A stretch of 44,322 nucleotides of DNA from Herminiimonas sp. CN (GTDB lineage: Bacteria; Pseudomonadota; Gammaproteobacteria; Burkholderiales; Burkholderiaceae_D): contig NZ_AVCC01000021.1 of assembly GCF_000622895.1 (NCBI RefSeq), positions 1-44,322 on the forward strand. Reading direction: 5' to 3'. Positions 1 through 8,990 of the stretch are shown one piece after another (within the stretch, counting starts at the first letter, position 1; each line of letters starts with the position of its first letter). Below the pieces are notes generated by a model. The model was not told the DNA's origin. It was given only the letters and a program-made list of their open reading frames with translations, and did no database searches. The translations under genes were made by a program, and so were the position numbers.

Positions 1-1
1 A

Positions 2-1957
2 CGAGGCCGCTGGCTCGACACCAAGCATAAAAAAGACGAAACGGATCCGGAAAAACGCGCGGAACGGCTGTGGAGCAAGGCCGCCGCCGAGTCGATCGTC
101 GCCGCCTGCCGCGGCAAGCAGGGCAGCGTCAGCGAAGAATCGAAGCCGACCACCTCGATGGCGCCGGCGCTGTTCGACCTGACCAGCCTGCAGCGCGAAG
201 CCAACTCGCGCTTCGGCTTTTCGGCCAAGAACACGCTCGGACTGGCGCAGGCGCTGTACGAAAAGCACAAGGTGCTGACCTACCCGCGGACCGACTCGCG
301 CCATTTGCCGGAAGATTATCTCGGCACCGTCAAGCAGGCGCTGGAAACCGTGTCGGAGAACCATAATTACCACCAGTTTGCCAAACAGATCCTGAACAAG
401 GGCTGGGTCAAGCCGAACAAGCGGATTTTCGACAACAGCAAGATTTCGGATCACTTCGCGATCATCCCGACCACGCAAGCGCCGAAAAACCTGTCCGAGC
501 CGGAACAGAAGCTGTACGACCTGGTCACCAAGCGCTTCATGGCGGTGTTCTTCCCGGCGGCCGAATTCCAGGTCACCACCCGCTATACTGAAGTCTCGGG
601 CCACCAGTTCAAGACCGAAGGCAAGGTCATGACCAATCCCGGCTGGCTGGCGATCTACGGCAAGGAAACGGCCGAAAAAGACAGCGAAAATGCCGGCAAT
701 CTGGTGCCGGTGGCCAAGGGCGAAAAAGTCCTGACCGACAAGATTACGGCCAACGGGCTGGTCACCAAGCCGCCGGCGCGCTATACGGAAGCCACCTTGC
801 TGTCGGCGATGGAAGGCGCCGGCAAGCTGCTCGACGACAATCTGCGCGAAGCGATGGCCGGCAAGGGCCTGGGCACGCCGGCCACGCGCGCGGCTATCAT
901 CGAAGGCTTGCTGACCGAGAAATACTTCCTGCGCGAAGGGCGCGAGATCATGCCGACCGCCAAGGCATTCCAGCTGATGACGCTGCTGCGCGGCCTCGGC
1001 GTGTCCGAGCTGACTTCGCCGGAGCTGACCGGCGAGTGGGAATACAAGCTGTCGCAAATCGAAAAAGGCCAGAAAAGCCGCGAAGAATTCATGCGCGAAA
1101 TCGCCCAGATGACCCAGATCATCGTCAAGCGCGCGAAGGAATACGACAACGACACGATACCCGGCGACTACGCGACGCTGACTACGCCGTGCCCGCATTG
1201 CGGCGGCGTGGTGAAGGAAAATTACCGCCGCTTCGCCTGTACCAAATGCGAGTTTTCGATGAGCAAGACCCCCGGCAGCCGCCAGTTTGAGGTGGCCGAG
1301 GTCGAGGAACTGCTGAAGAACCGCACTATCGGCCCGCTGCAAGGCTTCCGCTCCAAGATGGGGCGCCCGTTCGCCGCCATCCTGCGCATTGTCCCGGATG
1401 AAGAGCACAAGAACCTGAAGATGGAATTCGACTTCGGCCAGAACGACGAGAGCGAAGATGGCGAAGGGGTCGATTTCAGCGGCCAGACGCCGCTCGGCGC
1501 CTGCCCGAAATGCGGCAGCGGCGTGTATGAAATGGGCCTCGGCTACGTTTGCGAAAAAACCGTCGCCAGGCCGAAAGCCTGCGATTTCCGCAGCGGCCGC
1601 ATCATCTTGCAGCAGGAAATTCTGCCGGAGCAGATGGCCAAGCTGCTCAACGAAGGCAAGACCGACCTGTTGCCGGGCTTCATCTCGCAGCGCACCCGCC
1701 GCCCGTTCAAGGCTTTCCTGGTCAAGGGCAAGGACGGCAAGGTCAGCTTCGAGTTCGAGGAGCGCAAGGCCAAGGCGCCGGCCAAAGGCAAGGCGGCTGC
1801 AGGTGCGGACGCGGCTACGGCGGCAGATGCGGCGGATACGCAAACCGCGGCAACAATAAGGCCGGCAGCCAAGAAGGCCGCCGCCAAAAAAGCGCCGGCC
1901 AAGAAAGCCGCCGCCAAACCGGCGGTACGCAAGGCCGTTGCCAAGAAAACTGCTTAA
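2..1957 (+). CDS. topB: DNA topoisomerase III, C-terminal part (5' end outside window)
   Basis: Type IA topoisomerase that passes single strands through a transient tyrosine-linked break to decatenate DNA. The open frame continues upstream from base 2 without a start, so the Toprim domain is missing from this window. The catalytic motif TYPRTDSRHL carries the active tyrosine at bases 281-283. Two cysteine clusters follow the core: CPHCGG with CTKC (about 1192-1250), and CPKCGSG with later cysteines (about 1501-1580), consistent with C-terminal zinc-ribbon repeats. The last 60 residues are Ala/Lys/Pro-rich with repeated AAKK and APAKK units, a histone-H1-like basic tail often seen on betaproteobacterial DNA-binding proteins. 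About 651 residues are visible. TopB is preferred over TopA because of the TYPRTDSRHLP active-site context and domain layout, but the N-terminus is not available to confirm it. Confidence 0.9.
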   Translation, partial: RGRWLDTKHKKDETDPEKRAERLWSKAAAESIVAACRGKQGSVSEESKPTTSMAPALFDLTSLQREANSRFGFSAKNTLGLAQALYEKHKVLTYPRTDSRHLPEDYLGTVKQALETVSENHNYHQFAKQILNKGWVKPNKRIFDNSKISDHFAIIPTTQAPKNLSEPEQKLYDLVTKRFMAVFFPAAEFQVTTRYTEVSGHQFKTEGKVMTNPGWLAIYGKETAEKDSENAGNLVPVAKGEKVLTDKITANGLVTKPPARYTEATLLSAMEGAGKLLDDNLREAMAGKGLGTPATRAAIIEGLLTEKYFLREGREIMPTAKAFQLMTLLRGLGVSELTSPELTGEWEYKLSQIEKGQKSREEFMREIAQMTQIIVKRAKEYDNDTIPGDYATLTTPCPHCGGVVKENYRRFACTKCEFSMSKTPGSRQFEVAEVEELLKNRTIGPLQGFRSKMGRPFAAILRIVPDEEHKNLKMEFDFGQNDESEDGEGVDFSGQTPLGACPKCGSGVYEMGLGYVCEKTVARPKACDFRSGRIILQQEILPEQMAKLLNEGKTDLLPGFISQRTRRPFKAFLVKGKDGKVSFEFEERKAKAPAKGKAAAGADAATAADAADTQTAATIRPAAKKAAAKKAPAKKAAAKPAVRKAVAKKTA

Positions 1958-1988
1958 CGCGCAGTGTGCGCCGCTAGCGATGCATGGC

Positions 1989-2056
1989 GGGAGTATGGTA
2001 AGAAATTTGTAGTTTGCGTATGTATTTCTTGCGGTATTAAAAATACTCCTGATTTT
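1989..2056 (-). repeat. PAL element copy 1 (AT-rich intergenic repeat)
   Basis: Copy in minus orientation. It starts 32 bases after the topB stop. On the minus strand it reads AGGAGTATTTTTAATACCGC, then AAATACATACGC, and ends CATACTCCC. It lacks the clear ATAC-N8-GTAT end hairpin of the other copies, so it may be a degenerate or end-truncated member. Confidence 0.6.
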
Positions 2057-2085
2057 TATTCAATTTTTGCCAATCGCCCGACACC

Positions 2086-3309
2086 ATGCTCCACGACCCT
2101 GCTTCCCGCACTCCCGATCTGAAGGTGATCCTGATCGCCACCGGTCTGATTTTGACTCTGGCGATGGGGGTGCGGCACGGCTTCGGCTTCTGGCTGCAGC
2201 CGATCTCGCAGGCGCAGGGCTGGACCCGCGAAACCTTTTCGCTGGCAATTGCCTTGCAAAACCTGATGTGGGGCGTATTCGGGCCGTTCGCCGGCATGGC
2301 GGCGGACCGTTACGGCACCATGCGGGTGGTGCTGCTCGGGGCGCTGCTGTATGCGGCCGGCCTGGTCTGGATGGCGCTGGTGAGCGAACCGACCCTATTC
2401 GTGCTCGGTGCCGGCGTGTTGGTCGGGGGCGGCCTGGCCTGTACCGGCTTCGGCGCGGTCAGCGGCATCATCGCGCGCATCGCGCCGGCCGAGAAGCGTT
2501 CGTGGGCCTTCGGCATTTCGGGCGCGGCCAGTTCGTTCGGGCAATTCATGCTGATGCCGATCGAGCAGCGGATGATTTCCATCGCCGGCTGGCAAAACGC
2601 GTTCTATCTGGTGGCCGCGCTGTTGTTGCTGATAATGCTGCCGATGGCGCTGCGCCTGCGCGAACCGCGGCATGCTGCCGTCGACGAACACCAGCAAAGC
2701 ATCACGGATGCGATCAGGGAGGCGTTCGCCTACCGGCCTTTCCTGTTGCTGGTGGCCGGCTATTTCGTCTGCGGCTTCCAGGTCGTGTTCATCGGCATGC
2801 ATTTGCCGGCCTACCTGAAAGACAAGGGCATCCTGGACCCGAACGTGGCAGTGATTGCGCTGGCCCTGATCGGGCTGTTCAATATCTTCGGCTCGTTCGT
2901 GGCCGGCCATCTCGGCGGGCGGGTTCCCAAACGCTATTTGCTGTCCGGCATTTATGCCAGCCGCGCGCTTATCATCAGCCTGTTTCTGCTGGCGCCGCTG
3001 TCGCAATGGTCGGTGTATGTGTTTGCCAGCGCGATGGGATTTTTGTGGCTGTCGACGGTGCCGCTGACCAATGGCGTGATCGCCGGGATTTTCGGCGTGC
3101 GTTACCTGTCGATGCTGTCGGGCTTCGTGTTCTTCTCGCATCAGATCGGCAGTTTTCTGGGCGTCTGGCTGGGCGGCTATCTGTTTACGCTGCAGGGAAA
3201 TTACAATACGGTCTGGATGATCACCATCGGGCTCGGGGTATTCGCCGCACTGGTCAACCTGCCGATCAACGAGCAAGCGATTGCGCGCAGCCGCGCCGCG
3301 CTGGCATGA
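2086..3309 (+). CDS. MFS transporter, monocarboxylate/oxalate-formate antiporter-like
   Basis: A 407-residue integral membrane protein with about twelve hydrophobic segments. The loop between segments 2 and 3 has the MFS signature GMAADRYGTMR (G-x-x-x-D-R-x-G). The overall pattern resembles the monocarboxylate/oxalate-formate antiporter branch. That predicts proton-coupled movement of a small organic acid across the inner membrane, but the substrate cannot be read from the sequence. The ATG at 2086 has no strong Shine-Dalgarno sequence upstream, and no better start is available. A PAL element lies in the spacer before it. The stop is followed after one base by a 42-codon reading frame, suggesting a two-gene transcript. 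Confidence 0.85.
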   Translation: MLHDPASRTPDLKVILIATGLILTLAMGVRHGFGFWLQPISQAQGWTRETFSLAIALQNLMWGVFGPFAGMAADRYGTMRVVLLGALLYAAGLVWMALVSEPTLFVLGAGVLVGGGLACTGFGAVSGIIARIAPAEKRSWAFGISGAASSFGQFMLMPIEQRMISIAGWQNAFYLVAALLLLIMLPMALRLREPRHAAVDEHQQSITDAIREAFAYRPFLLLVAGYFVCGFQVVFIGMHLPAYLKDKGILDPNVAVIALALIGLFNIFGSFVAGHLGGRVPKRYLLSGIYASRALIISLFLLAPLSQWSVYVFASAMGFLWLSTVPLTNGVIAGIFGVRYLSMLSGFVFFSHQIGSFLGVWLGGYLFTLQGNYNTVWMITIGLGVFAALVNLPINEQAIARSRAALA

Positions 3310-3310
3310 G

Positions 3311-3439
3311 ATGAAGCCGTTCCTCAAGCGCCTGCTGTTCGGACTCGCCGGCGCGCTGCTGCTGGCGCTGATCTTCGGTGCGTACCTGCAGCCGGACTTC
3401 GTGCTGGATCTGGCGAACCGGATTTATCTGTGTTTTTGA
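3311..3439 (+). CDS. 42-residue single-pass membrane peptide
   Basis: This short frame starts one base after the MFS stop codon and encodes 42 residues. A basic N-terminus (MKPFLKRLLFG) is followed by a hydrophobic helix of about 20 residues (GALLLALIFGAYL), then a C-terminus with QPDFVLDLANRIYLCF. The amphipathic end and near-abutting position suggest a translationally coupled small membrane protein. No function is claimed. It could be chance, but the K/R-then-hydrophobic layout and the lack of rare codons favour a real gene. Confidence 0.55.
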   Translation: MKPFLKRLLFGLAGALLLALIFGAYLQPDFVLDLANRIYLCF

Positions 3440-3446
3440 TTTTGTT

Positions 3447-3518
3447 CATACAGAAGATTGGTATTTTTCAAGTGCCGCAAAATTCATGCGGTAAATACGG
3501 TATTTATTGACACACCCT
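3447..3518 (+). repeat. PAL element copy 2
   Basis: Plus orientation, in the convergent spacer between the small membrane peptide and the glutathione transferase. It has CATAC-N9-GGTATTTTT at the left, CCGCA-N7-TGCGG as a short central hairpin, and GGTATTTATTGACACACCC at the right. It begins 8 bases after the small peptide's stop. Confidence 0.7.
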
Positions 3519-3555
3519 TCAATATTGCAGGCATGGCCGGGCTGCCGGTGCACCG

Positions 3556-4254
3556 TTATTGTTCGACCAGCCGCAGATCGGCCAGCCAGGTACCGGCTGC
3601 TTTTGAGTCCGCCTCGCGTCCCGGTTCGCGCCATGGTTCGGCCAGCGCCGCACGTTCCCAATCGCGCATGCTGTCGTGTGCCAGCAAGCGCGCCAGATAC
3701 GCCTGTGCCGCGCCGCTGGTCTGCAGGCCGTAAGTCTGGAAGCGGAATGCGACCGGCGCGAAGAAGGCGTCCACCGCAGTAAACTCCCGCCCCGCCAGAT
3801 ACGGCCCGCCGAAGCGCGCCAGCCCCTCTTCCCATAGTTCGCTCAAACGCGTAATGTCCGGCTGCAAGCCTGCTGCCGCCTGATTCACTTGCACCCGCAC
3901 GCCGCAATTCATGCTGCAGACAGCGCGCAGCGCAGTAAACCCAGCATGCATTTCGGCACTGGCGCAGCGCGCCCAGGCGCGCGCCTGGGGATCGGCCGGC
4001 CACACGCCGAGATGGCGCTCGGCCAGATACTCGACGATGCCGAGCGACTCCCACACCGTGGTGGCACCATCGACCAGGCACGGCACCTTGCCGGTCGGCG
4101 AGAAGCTGCGGAAGTGTTCCCAGCTGGTGCCCGATATGCCGATCACATAGGGCATCAGCTGTTCGGTGAACGCAATTCCGAGCGTTTTCATCAATACCCA
4201 CGGACGCAGCGACCACGCGGAATAATTCTTGTTGGCGATATAAAGCTGATACAT
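3556..4254 (-). CDS. Glutathione S-transferase family protein
   Basis: A 232-residue cytosolic GST. The N-terminal thioredoxin-like half begins MYQLYIANKNYSAWSLRPW, with the YSAWSLRPW stretch where the glutathione-activating Ser normally sits. The TGKVPCLVDG segment carries the cis-proline that positions glutathione, and ESLGIVEYLAER is the usual Glu-Ser glutathione contact. The C-terminal half is all-helical (GREFTAVDAFFAPVAFRF). Family members conjugate or reduce electrophiles with glutathione; the substrate here is unknown. It reads leftwards, ends facing the MFS unit, and lies 38 bases downstream of the DUF2917 gene, so the two may share a transcript. It is not closely related to the second GST at 7417. 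Confidence 0.87.
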   Translation of the reverse strand: MYQLYIANKNYSAWSLRPWVLMKTLGIAFTEQLMPYVIGISGTSWEHFRSFSPTGKVPCLVDGATTVWESLGIVEYLAERHLGVWPADPQARAWARCASAEMHAGFTALRAVCSMNCGVRVQVNQAAAGLQPDITRLSELWEEGLARFGGPYLAGREFTAVDAFFAPVAFRFQTYGLQTSGAAQAYLARLLAHDSMRDWERAALAEPWREPGREADSKAAGTWLADLRLVEQ

Positions 4255-4292
4255 GGGCTTCCTTCAGAACGTATTACGGGTTTGGACAGCGG

Positions 4293-4631
4293 TTAATGGC
4301 AGTTTGCCAGCCGCGCAGGGCGCGCCGTCGGGCGGCGCAGCAGCTTGCGCAGCCACGGCAGCGCATGAAATTTGGCCGGCTGGCGCGATTCGATGGTCAG
4401 CGCGCTATCGCCGTAGGCTTCCAGCAGCAGCACGCCGGCGTGCGGAAAGGATAGGCCGGCTCCGGGCATCAGCCAATAATCGTGACTATCGTTGCTGCGG
4501 GTGATCCACAGCATGCCTTGCCGGTTGGTCAGGCAGGCTCCCGCCGGCAGTTGCAGTTCAGTGACTGCGCCGGCGCGCATTTCCAACCGTTCTATGGAGA
4601 ATTTACTTATCATATCGTTGTGGCGATCCAT
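4293..4631 (-). CDS. DUF2917 domain-containing protein
   Basis: A 112-residue small protein whose centre reads LPAGACLTNRQGMLWITRS then HDYWLMPGAGLSF, the pattern of the DUF2917 family (a cupin-like beta fold of unknown role common in Burkholderiales). No signal peptide or membrane segment is visible. The ATG at 4631 has a good ribosome site (AAGGAG, 7 bases upstream), which decides the start. It is divergent from a GcvA-like LysR gene, an arrangement familiar in this order, so it is probably a target of that regulator. Function is not known. Confidence 0.8.
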   Translation of the reverse strand: MDRHNDMISKFSIERLEMRAGAVTELQLPAGACLTNRQGMLWITRSNDSHDYWLMPGAGLSFPHAGVLLLEAYGDSALTIESRQPAKFHALPWLRKLLRRPTARPARLANCH

Positions 4632-4725
4632 GATCTTGCTCCTTGAGGTAATGCCAGTTGAAGCGGCATGAAGTCATGATAGTGGGTGGCCGCAGTGCAT
4701 TCCAGTGATACCTTTTCGCCAACCT

Positions 4726-4740
4726 GATAATAAAATTATC
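4726..4740. promoter_or_regulatory. Palindrome with -10-like hexamer abutting the LysR start
   Basis: GATAAT-AAA-ATTATC is a perfect 6-base inverted repeat ending two bases before the LysR ATG. GATAAT also resembles a -10 box, placing the transcription start at or next to the ATG. It could be an autoregulatory operator, a promoter for a leaderless mRNA, or both. Confidence 0.4.
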
Positions 4741-4742
4741 GT

Positions 4743-5651
4743 ATGAGCCCAGCAGAAGCATTGCCGAGAATGCCAGCCTTGCCGGCCCTGCGCGCGTTCG
4801 AGAGCGCCGCGCGGCACAACAGTTTCAGCCGCGCCGCAGAAGAACTGCATCTGACCCACGGCGCGGTCGGCCATCAGGTGCGCGCGCTGGAAGAATCGCT
4901 CGGGGTGCAACTGTTTACCCGCGTCGGCCGCGGCCTGGCGCTGACGCCGGAAGGGCGGATGCTGGCCGAGCGGGTGCGCGCGGCCTGGCTCGAAATCGCC
5001 GCCGCGGCGCAGGACATCAGCCGTCGCGCCAATGCCGGCCAATTGACGATCAGCGTGATGCCGTCCTTCGCGGCGCGCTGGCTGGTGCCGCGCCTGGGGC
5101 GCTTCATCGAGCAGAATCCGGATATCCAGCTGGTGGTCCAGACCGCCGACCATCTGGTCGATTTTTCGCGCGAAGCGGTCGATATCGGCTTGCGCATGGG
5201 CAACGGCAACTGGCCGGAGCTGTGGTGCGAGCGCCTGTTCGGCGACATCTATTTCCCGGTTTGCGCGCCTGCTTTCAACCAGGGCAAGTTGCCTGAAGCA
5301 GCCAGTGAATTGCCGAGCCTGCCCTTGCTGAATTCGATGGGAGAGCCCTGGACGCCGTGGTTCGCGGCGGCCGGACTGGATGCGCCCGAGCCGCGCGGCG
5401 TGACTTACAGCGATTCGCACTCGCTGTTGCAGGCCGCCAAGGAAGGGCAGGGGATTGCGCTGGCGCGCCAAACCATGGTGGCCGACGACTTGCAACGGGG
5501 CGCGCTGGTGCGGCTGTTTGCGGTCAGCATCCCGAGTCCGGCTTCGTATTACCTGGTGTGCCCGCCGGCGCTGGCGCAAGCCGGCAAGGTGCAGCGCTTC
5601 CGGGCTTGGTTGCGGGAGGAGATCAAGGCGCAGGAACAAGAAACAGAATGA
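4743..5651 (+). CDS. LysR-family transcriptional regulator, GcvA-like
   Basis: A 302-residue one-component regulator. Residues about 9-68 form the winged helix-turn-helix (LRAFESAARHNSFSRAAEEL, then LTHGAVGHQVRALEESLG). The rest is the two-lobed periplasmic-binding-protein-like effector domain, with VDIGLRMGNGNW typical of GcvA relatives. It is divergent from the DUF2917 gene across 111 bases, where LysR proteins usually bind and control both sides. The ATG at 4743 has no Shine-Dalgarno sequence and lies just after a -10-like palindrome, so a leaderless start is possible. An internal ATG at 4770 is an alternative. It ends 5 bases from the convergent radical SAM gene, leaving no room for a terminator. 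The effector is unknown. Confidence 0.9.
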   Translation: MSPAEALPRMPALPALRAFESAARHNSFSRAAEELHLTHGAVGHQVRALEESLGVQLFTRVGRGLALTPEGRMLAERVRAAWLEIAAAAQDISRRANAGQLTISVMPSFAARWLVPRLGRFIEQNPDIQLVVQTADHLVDFSREAVDIGLRMGNGNWPELWCERLFGDIYFPVCAPAFNQGKLPEAASELPSLPLLNSMGEPWTPWFAAAGLDAPEPRGVTYSDSHSLLQAAKEGQGIALARQTMVADDLQRGALVRLFAVSIPSPASYYLVCPPALAQAGKVQRFRAWLREEIKAQEQETE

Positions 5652-5656
5652 CGCCG

Positions 5657-7168
5657 TCAGGCCGTCATATGTCGCGCTTGCCGCTGCGGTGCCGCATGTT
5701 CCGCCAGCTTGGCGGCGGCCTTGGCCGCTTTCGGCTTGGTGTGCGGCTGGTTGGCCTGTCCGGCATAATCGCTGGCCAGCGTCGCCGCAACGGTGGCGCC
5801 ATCCTGCCCCTGCTCCAGCAGCCATTCACCGACCAGCGCGGCCAGTCGTTCCAGCGCGATGCGGTGGGTGGCGTCGGTTTTCGCGTAGATCCAGTCCGAT
5901 AGCGCCATGAAGCGGGCGAACGGGCTGTATTCCAGAATCAGCGGCAGCGTATGGGCGAAGCGGCCGGAATTGGCCACCAGGTCCCAGTAGCGGGCGAAGC
6001 GCACCAGCCGCTGCATGGCGGCGAAGTCGATGCGGTCGGTGGCCAGGATGGTGTAGGGCGGCCGGGCGTCGAACACCATCTTGAAGGTTTCGGTATGGCG
6101 GATGATCGGGGTGCCGCGCAGGCGCTTCAGGATGCCGAACTGGATTTCGTGCGGCTGCAGCGCATGCAGCTGGTCGAAGCCGGCGGCGAAGCTGGCCATG
6201 TCCTCGCCCGGCAGGCCGGCGATCAGGTCGACATGCAGGTGGGCGTGCGAATGCTCGACCAGCCAGCGGATGTTGTCGGCCGCTTTCGCATTGTCCTGGC
6301 GGCGGCTGACCAGCGCCTGCACCTCGGGGTTGAAGCTCTGGATGCCGATCTCGAACTGCAGCGCGCCGGGCGGGAACTGCGCGATGCCGGCTTTCAGCGC
6401 ATCCGGCAGGTGGTCCGGCACCAGCTCGAAGTGGGCGAACACCGGGTCTTGCGGGGCGGCCGCGATCTTGTCGAGGAAGAACTGCATGATCTTCAGGCTG
6501 GTCTTGATGTTCAGGTTGAAGGTGCGGTCGACGAACTTGAACAGCCGCGCGCCGCGCGCATGGAGCGACTCCAGCTCGGCCAGAAAGCGCTCCAGGTCGA
6601 ACGGCCAGGCGGTCTTGTCCAGCGACGACAGGCAGAATTCGCACTTGAACGGGCAGCCGCGCGAGGCTTCCACGTACAGGATGCGGTGCTTCAGGTCGTG
6701 CTCCGAATACAGCGCGTACGGCAGCGCGATCTGATCCAGCGGCGGCTGCAGCCCGGCGTGGATCTTCATCAGCGGCTTGGGGCCGTTCAATACTTCGCGG
6801 CACAGCCTGGCAAAGCTGAGGTCGCCCCAGCCGGTGATCAGGTAATCGGCCGCCTGCACGATCGCCTGCTGCTGCGGCTCGTGCGACACCTCCGGCCCGC
6901 CCAGCATGATCACGATCTGCGGCGCGATCTGTTTCAGCATCGCCACTACGCGGGTGAGTTCCTCGACGTTCCAGATATACACGGCGAAACCGATGATGCG
7001 CGGCTGTTGCTGCAGCAGCTTTTCGACGATATCGGTGGTCTTGGCGCCGATCACGAATTCCTGCAGGCGGGTTTCCGGCTGCAGTTCGCCCATGTTGGCA
7101 AGCAGGTAGCGCAAGCCTAGCGAGGCGTGGGCGTAGCGGGCGTTCAGGGTCGACAGGATGATGGTCAT
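5657..7168 (-). CDS. B12-binding domain radical SAM protein (DUF4080 type)
   Basis: A 503-residue protein. Residues 1-130 form a Rossmann-like cobalamin-binding domain (IIGFAVYIWN, IVIMLGGPEVS). A radical SAM core follows, with the cluster motif GCPFKCEFC (Cys172, Cys176, Cys179) and EIGIQSFNPEVQ further on. The C-terminal part matches the DUF4080 region found on such proteins. The enzyme should bind a 4Fe-4S cluster and generate a 5'-deoxyadenosyl radical; the substrate is not known. The classic DxHxxG cobalamin motif is not obvious, so actual B12 use is uncertain. It reads leftwards, convergent with the LysR gene and divergent from gstA. Confidence 0.85.
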   Translation of the reverse strand: MTIILSTLNARYAHASLGLRYLLANMGELQPETRLQEFVIGAKTTDIVEKLLQQQPRIIGFAVYIWNVEELTRVVAMLKQIAPQIVIMLGGPEVSHEPQQQAIVQAADYLITGWGDLSFARLCREVLNGPKPLMKIHAGLQPPLDQIALPYALYSEHDLKHRILYVEASRGCPFKCEFCLSSLDKTAWPFDLERFLAELESLHARGARLFKFVDRTFNLNIKTSLKIMQFFLDKIAAAPQDPVFAHFELVPDHLPDALKAGIAQFPPGALQFEIGIQSFNPEVQALVSRRQDNAKAADNIRWLVEHSHAHLHVDLIAGLPGEDMASFAAGFDQLHALQPHEIQFGILKRLRGTPIIRHTETFKMVFDARPPYTILATDRIDFAAMQRLVRFARYWDLVANSGRFAHTLPLILEYSPFARFMALSDWIYAKTDATHRIALERLAALVGEWLLEQGQDGATVAATLASDYAGQANQPHTKPKAAKAAAKLAEHAAPQRQARHMTA

Positions 7169-7416
7169 GGCGGATGGTCCAATTGTGATTCCATTTAACT
7201 GTCATTCGTGCAACGGAATGAAGTTCGGTATTCCAGGCTCGGGGTGAGGCAATGGGTAACGCGCATGGTCGGCAGGCGAAATGCGTCAAGCCCGCATCAT
7301 AACGGTTAAACAGCAAGGCGATACGCAATGCGCTACCATCCAGGTTAGCCGCAAGGCAATTGTCGCCGGCGGCTTTGCCTGCATATGCTGTTCCACTTCT
7401 GCGAAAGAATGATCCG

Positions 7417-8028
7417 ATGAAACTGTATTTTTCTCCTGGCGCCTGTTCCCTCTCCCCCCGTATCGTGCTGCATGAAGCCGGCCTTGCGTTCGAGGCCGAA
7501 AAAGTCAACCTGAGCAAAAAAACTACTGCCGGCGGGCAAGATTACAGGAGCATCAATCCGAAGGGATCGGTGCCGGCGCTGCAACTGGACGACGGCCAGA
7601 TCCTGACCGAAGGCCCGGCCATCGTGCAATACCTGGCCGACCTGGTGCCGGAAAAACAATTGGCGCCGGCAGCCGGCAGCATGGCGCGCTACCGTTTGAT
7701 GGAGTGGCTGAATTTCATCGCCAGCGAACTGCACAAGGGTTTCAGCCCGCTGTTTAACCCGGAAGTGCCGGAACAGTCCAAGCAAATGGCGCGCGATGCG
7801 CTGGCAACCCGCTTCGAGATCGTGGCGCGCCAGCTGGCAAGCAGCGATTACTTGTTGGGCGCGCAATTCACGGTGGCCGATGCATACCTGTTTACGGTGC
7901 TGAACTGGGCTGGGTTCGTGCAGCTCGACATGAGCCGCTGGCCGGCTATTGCCGTCTTCCAGGCCCGCGTTGCGGCACGCCCGGCGGTGCATGCAGCGCT
8001 GCTGGAAGAGGACTTGATCAAGGCGTGA
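7417..8028 (+). CDS. gstA: Glutathione S-transferase, beta class (GstA)
   Basis: A 203-residue protein very close in layout to E. coli GST. It begins MKLYFSPGACSLSPRIVLHE, with the beta-class Cys10 that can form a mixed disulfide with glutathione. NPKGSVPALQLDDG carries the cis-proline and LTEGPAIVQYLAD the glutathione contacts. The second-domain motif ELHKGFSPLFNPE holds the conserved His near residue 106. The ATG at 7417 matches the family N-terminus. A longer in-frame start at 7360 would add a non-conserved leader. The 248-base spacer upstream, shared with the divergent radical SAM gene, shows no clear promoter or repeat. Confidence 0.93.
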   Translation: MKLYFSPGACSLSPRIVLHEAGLAFEAEKVNLSKKTTAGGQDYRSINPKGSVPALQLDDGQILTEGPAIVQYLADLVPEKQLAPAAGSMARYRLMEWLNFIASELHKGFSPLFNPEVPEQSKQMARDALATRFEIVARQLASSDYLLGAQFTVADAYLFTVLNWAGFVQLDMSRWPAIAVFQARVAARPAVHAALLEEDLIKA

Positions 8029-8092
8029 TGCGGTTCCAGGCCGATTCCAAGCCGTTTTTCGCATCCGTAACCGACGTGAGGGCAGTTCGATC

Positions 8093-8899
8093 ATGAAAAA
8101 TTCGCAACGTATGCCTGCACTCTTCATCGGCCATGGCAGCCCGATGAATGCGCTGCAGAACAATCAATGCACCCAAAGCTGGCAGCGCCTGGGTGCTCGC
8201 CTCCCGCGCCCGCGGGCGATCCTGGCGGTGTCGGCGCACTGGACCACGCGCGGCACCGCGGTCACGGCGATGGCGGCGCCGCCGACGATCCACGATTTCG
8301 GCGGTTTTCCGCAGGCCTTGTTCGATATCGAATACCCGGCGGCCGGCGACCCAGTGCTGGCGGCGCGGGTGCGCGAACTGCTGGCGCCGCTTCCGGTGCA
8401 GCTGGACCAGTCCTGGGGCCTGGACCACGGCAGCTGGTCGGTGCTGTACAAGATGTATCCGGCGGCTGATGTGCCGGTGCTGCAGTTGAGCATCGACCTG
8501 ACCCAGGATGCCGCGTTCCACCTCGATCTGGGCCGCCGGCTGGCGCTGTTGCGGGAGGAAGGCATGCTGATTCTCGGCAGCGGCAACCTGGTGCATAACC
8601 TGCGCGCGGTGGTCTGGGACGGCGCAGCGCCGGCCTTCGACTGGGCGCTGCGTTTCAACCGCACGATGCGCGACTGCCTGCTGGCCGACGACCGCGCGCA
8701 ACTGCTGGCTGCCATGACGGATGGCCCGGATGCCCGGCTGGCGGTGCCGACCACCGAGCATTTCCTGCCGCTGCTGTACGCGCTCGGCAGCAAGCAGCCG
8801 GACGACACCGTGACGTTCTTCAACGATGTGGTCGAACTGGGCTCGATCGGCATGCTGTCGGCCGGGTTCGGCTTGCCGGCAGGGTTGGCGCTGGCCTGA
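8093..8899 (+). CDS. ygiD: 4,5-DOPA dioxygenase extradiol (YgiD/LigB family)
   Basis: A 268-residue member of the class III extradiol dioxygenase superfamily. Metal-ligand histidines occur in IGHGSPMNAL near the N-terminus, in SAHWTT, and in LDHGSWSVL. These enzymes use a metal (Zn or Fe) and open catechol rings; E. coli YgiD acts on L-DOPA in vitro. The natural substrate here is unknown. The ATG at 8093 has GAGGG about 12 bases upstream. It lies 64 bases after gstA on the same strand and may be cotranscribed, which would suit detoxification of aromatic compounds. Confidence 0.88.
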   Translation: MKNSQRMPALFIGHGSPMNALQNNQCTQSWQRLGARLPRPRAILAVSAHWTTRGTAVTAMAAPPTIHDFGGFPQALFDIEYPAAGDPVLAARVRELLAPLPVQLDQSWGLDHGSWSVLYKMYPAADVPVLQLSIDLTQDAAFHLDLGRRLALLREEGMLILGSGNLVHNLRAVVWDGAAPAFDWALRFNRTMRDCLLADDRAQLLAAMTDGPDARLAVPTTEHFLPLLYALGSKQPDDTVTFFNDVVELGSIGMLSAGFGLPAGLALA

Positions 8900-8990
8900 A
8901 TCCGGCGTAAAACTTTGCCGGGATACGGCCGATTCCGGCGGCCAGGCACTACACTGTCAGCCTGCCCGACTTTACCGATTGATCCGTCCC

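Noticed and set aside
2395-3327. 310-codon minus-strand frame opposite the MFS gene
   Set aside because: Gln/Arg/His-rich antisense shadow without homology.
5826-7517. 563-codon minus-strand frame over the radical SAM gene
   Set aside because: Arg/Ala/Pro-rich shadow of the real gene in another frame, a common effect of high GC.
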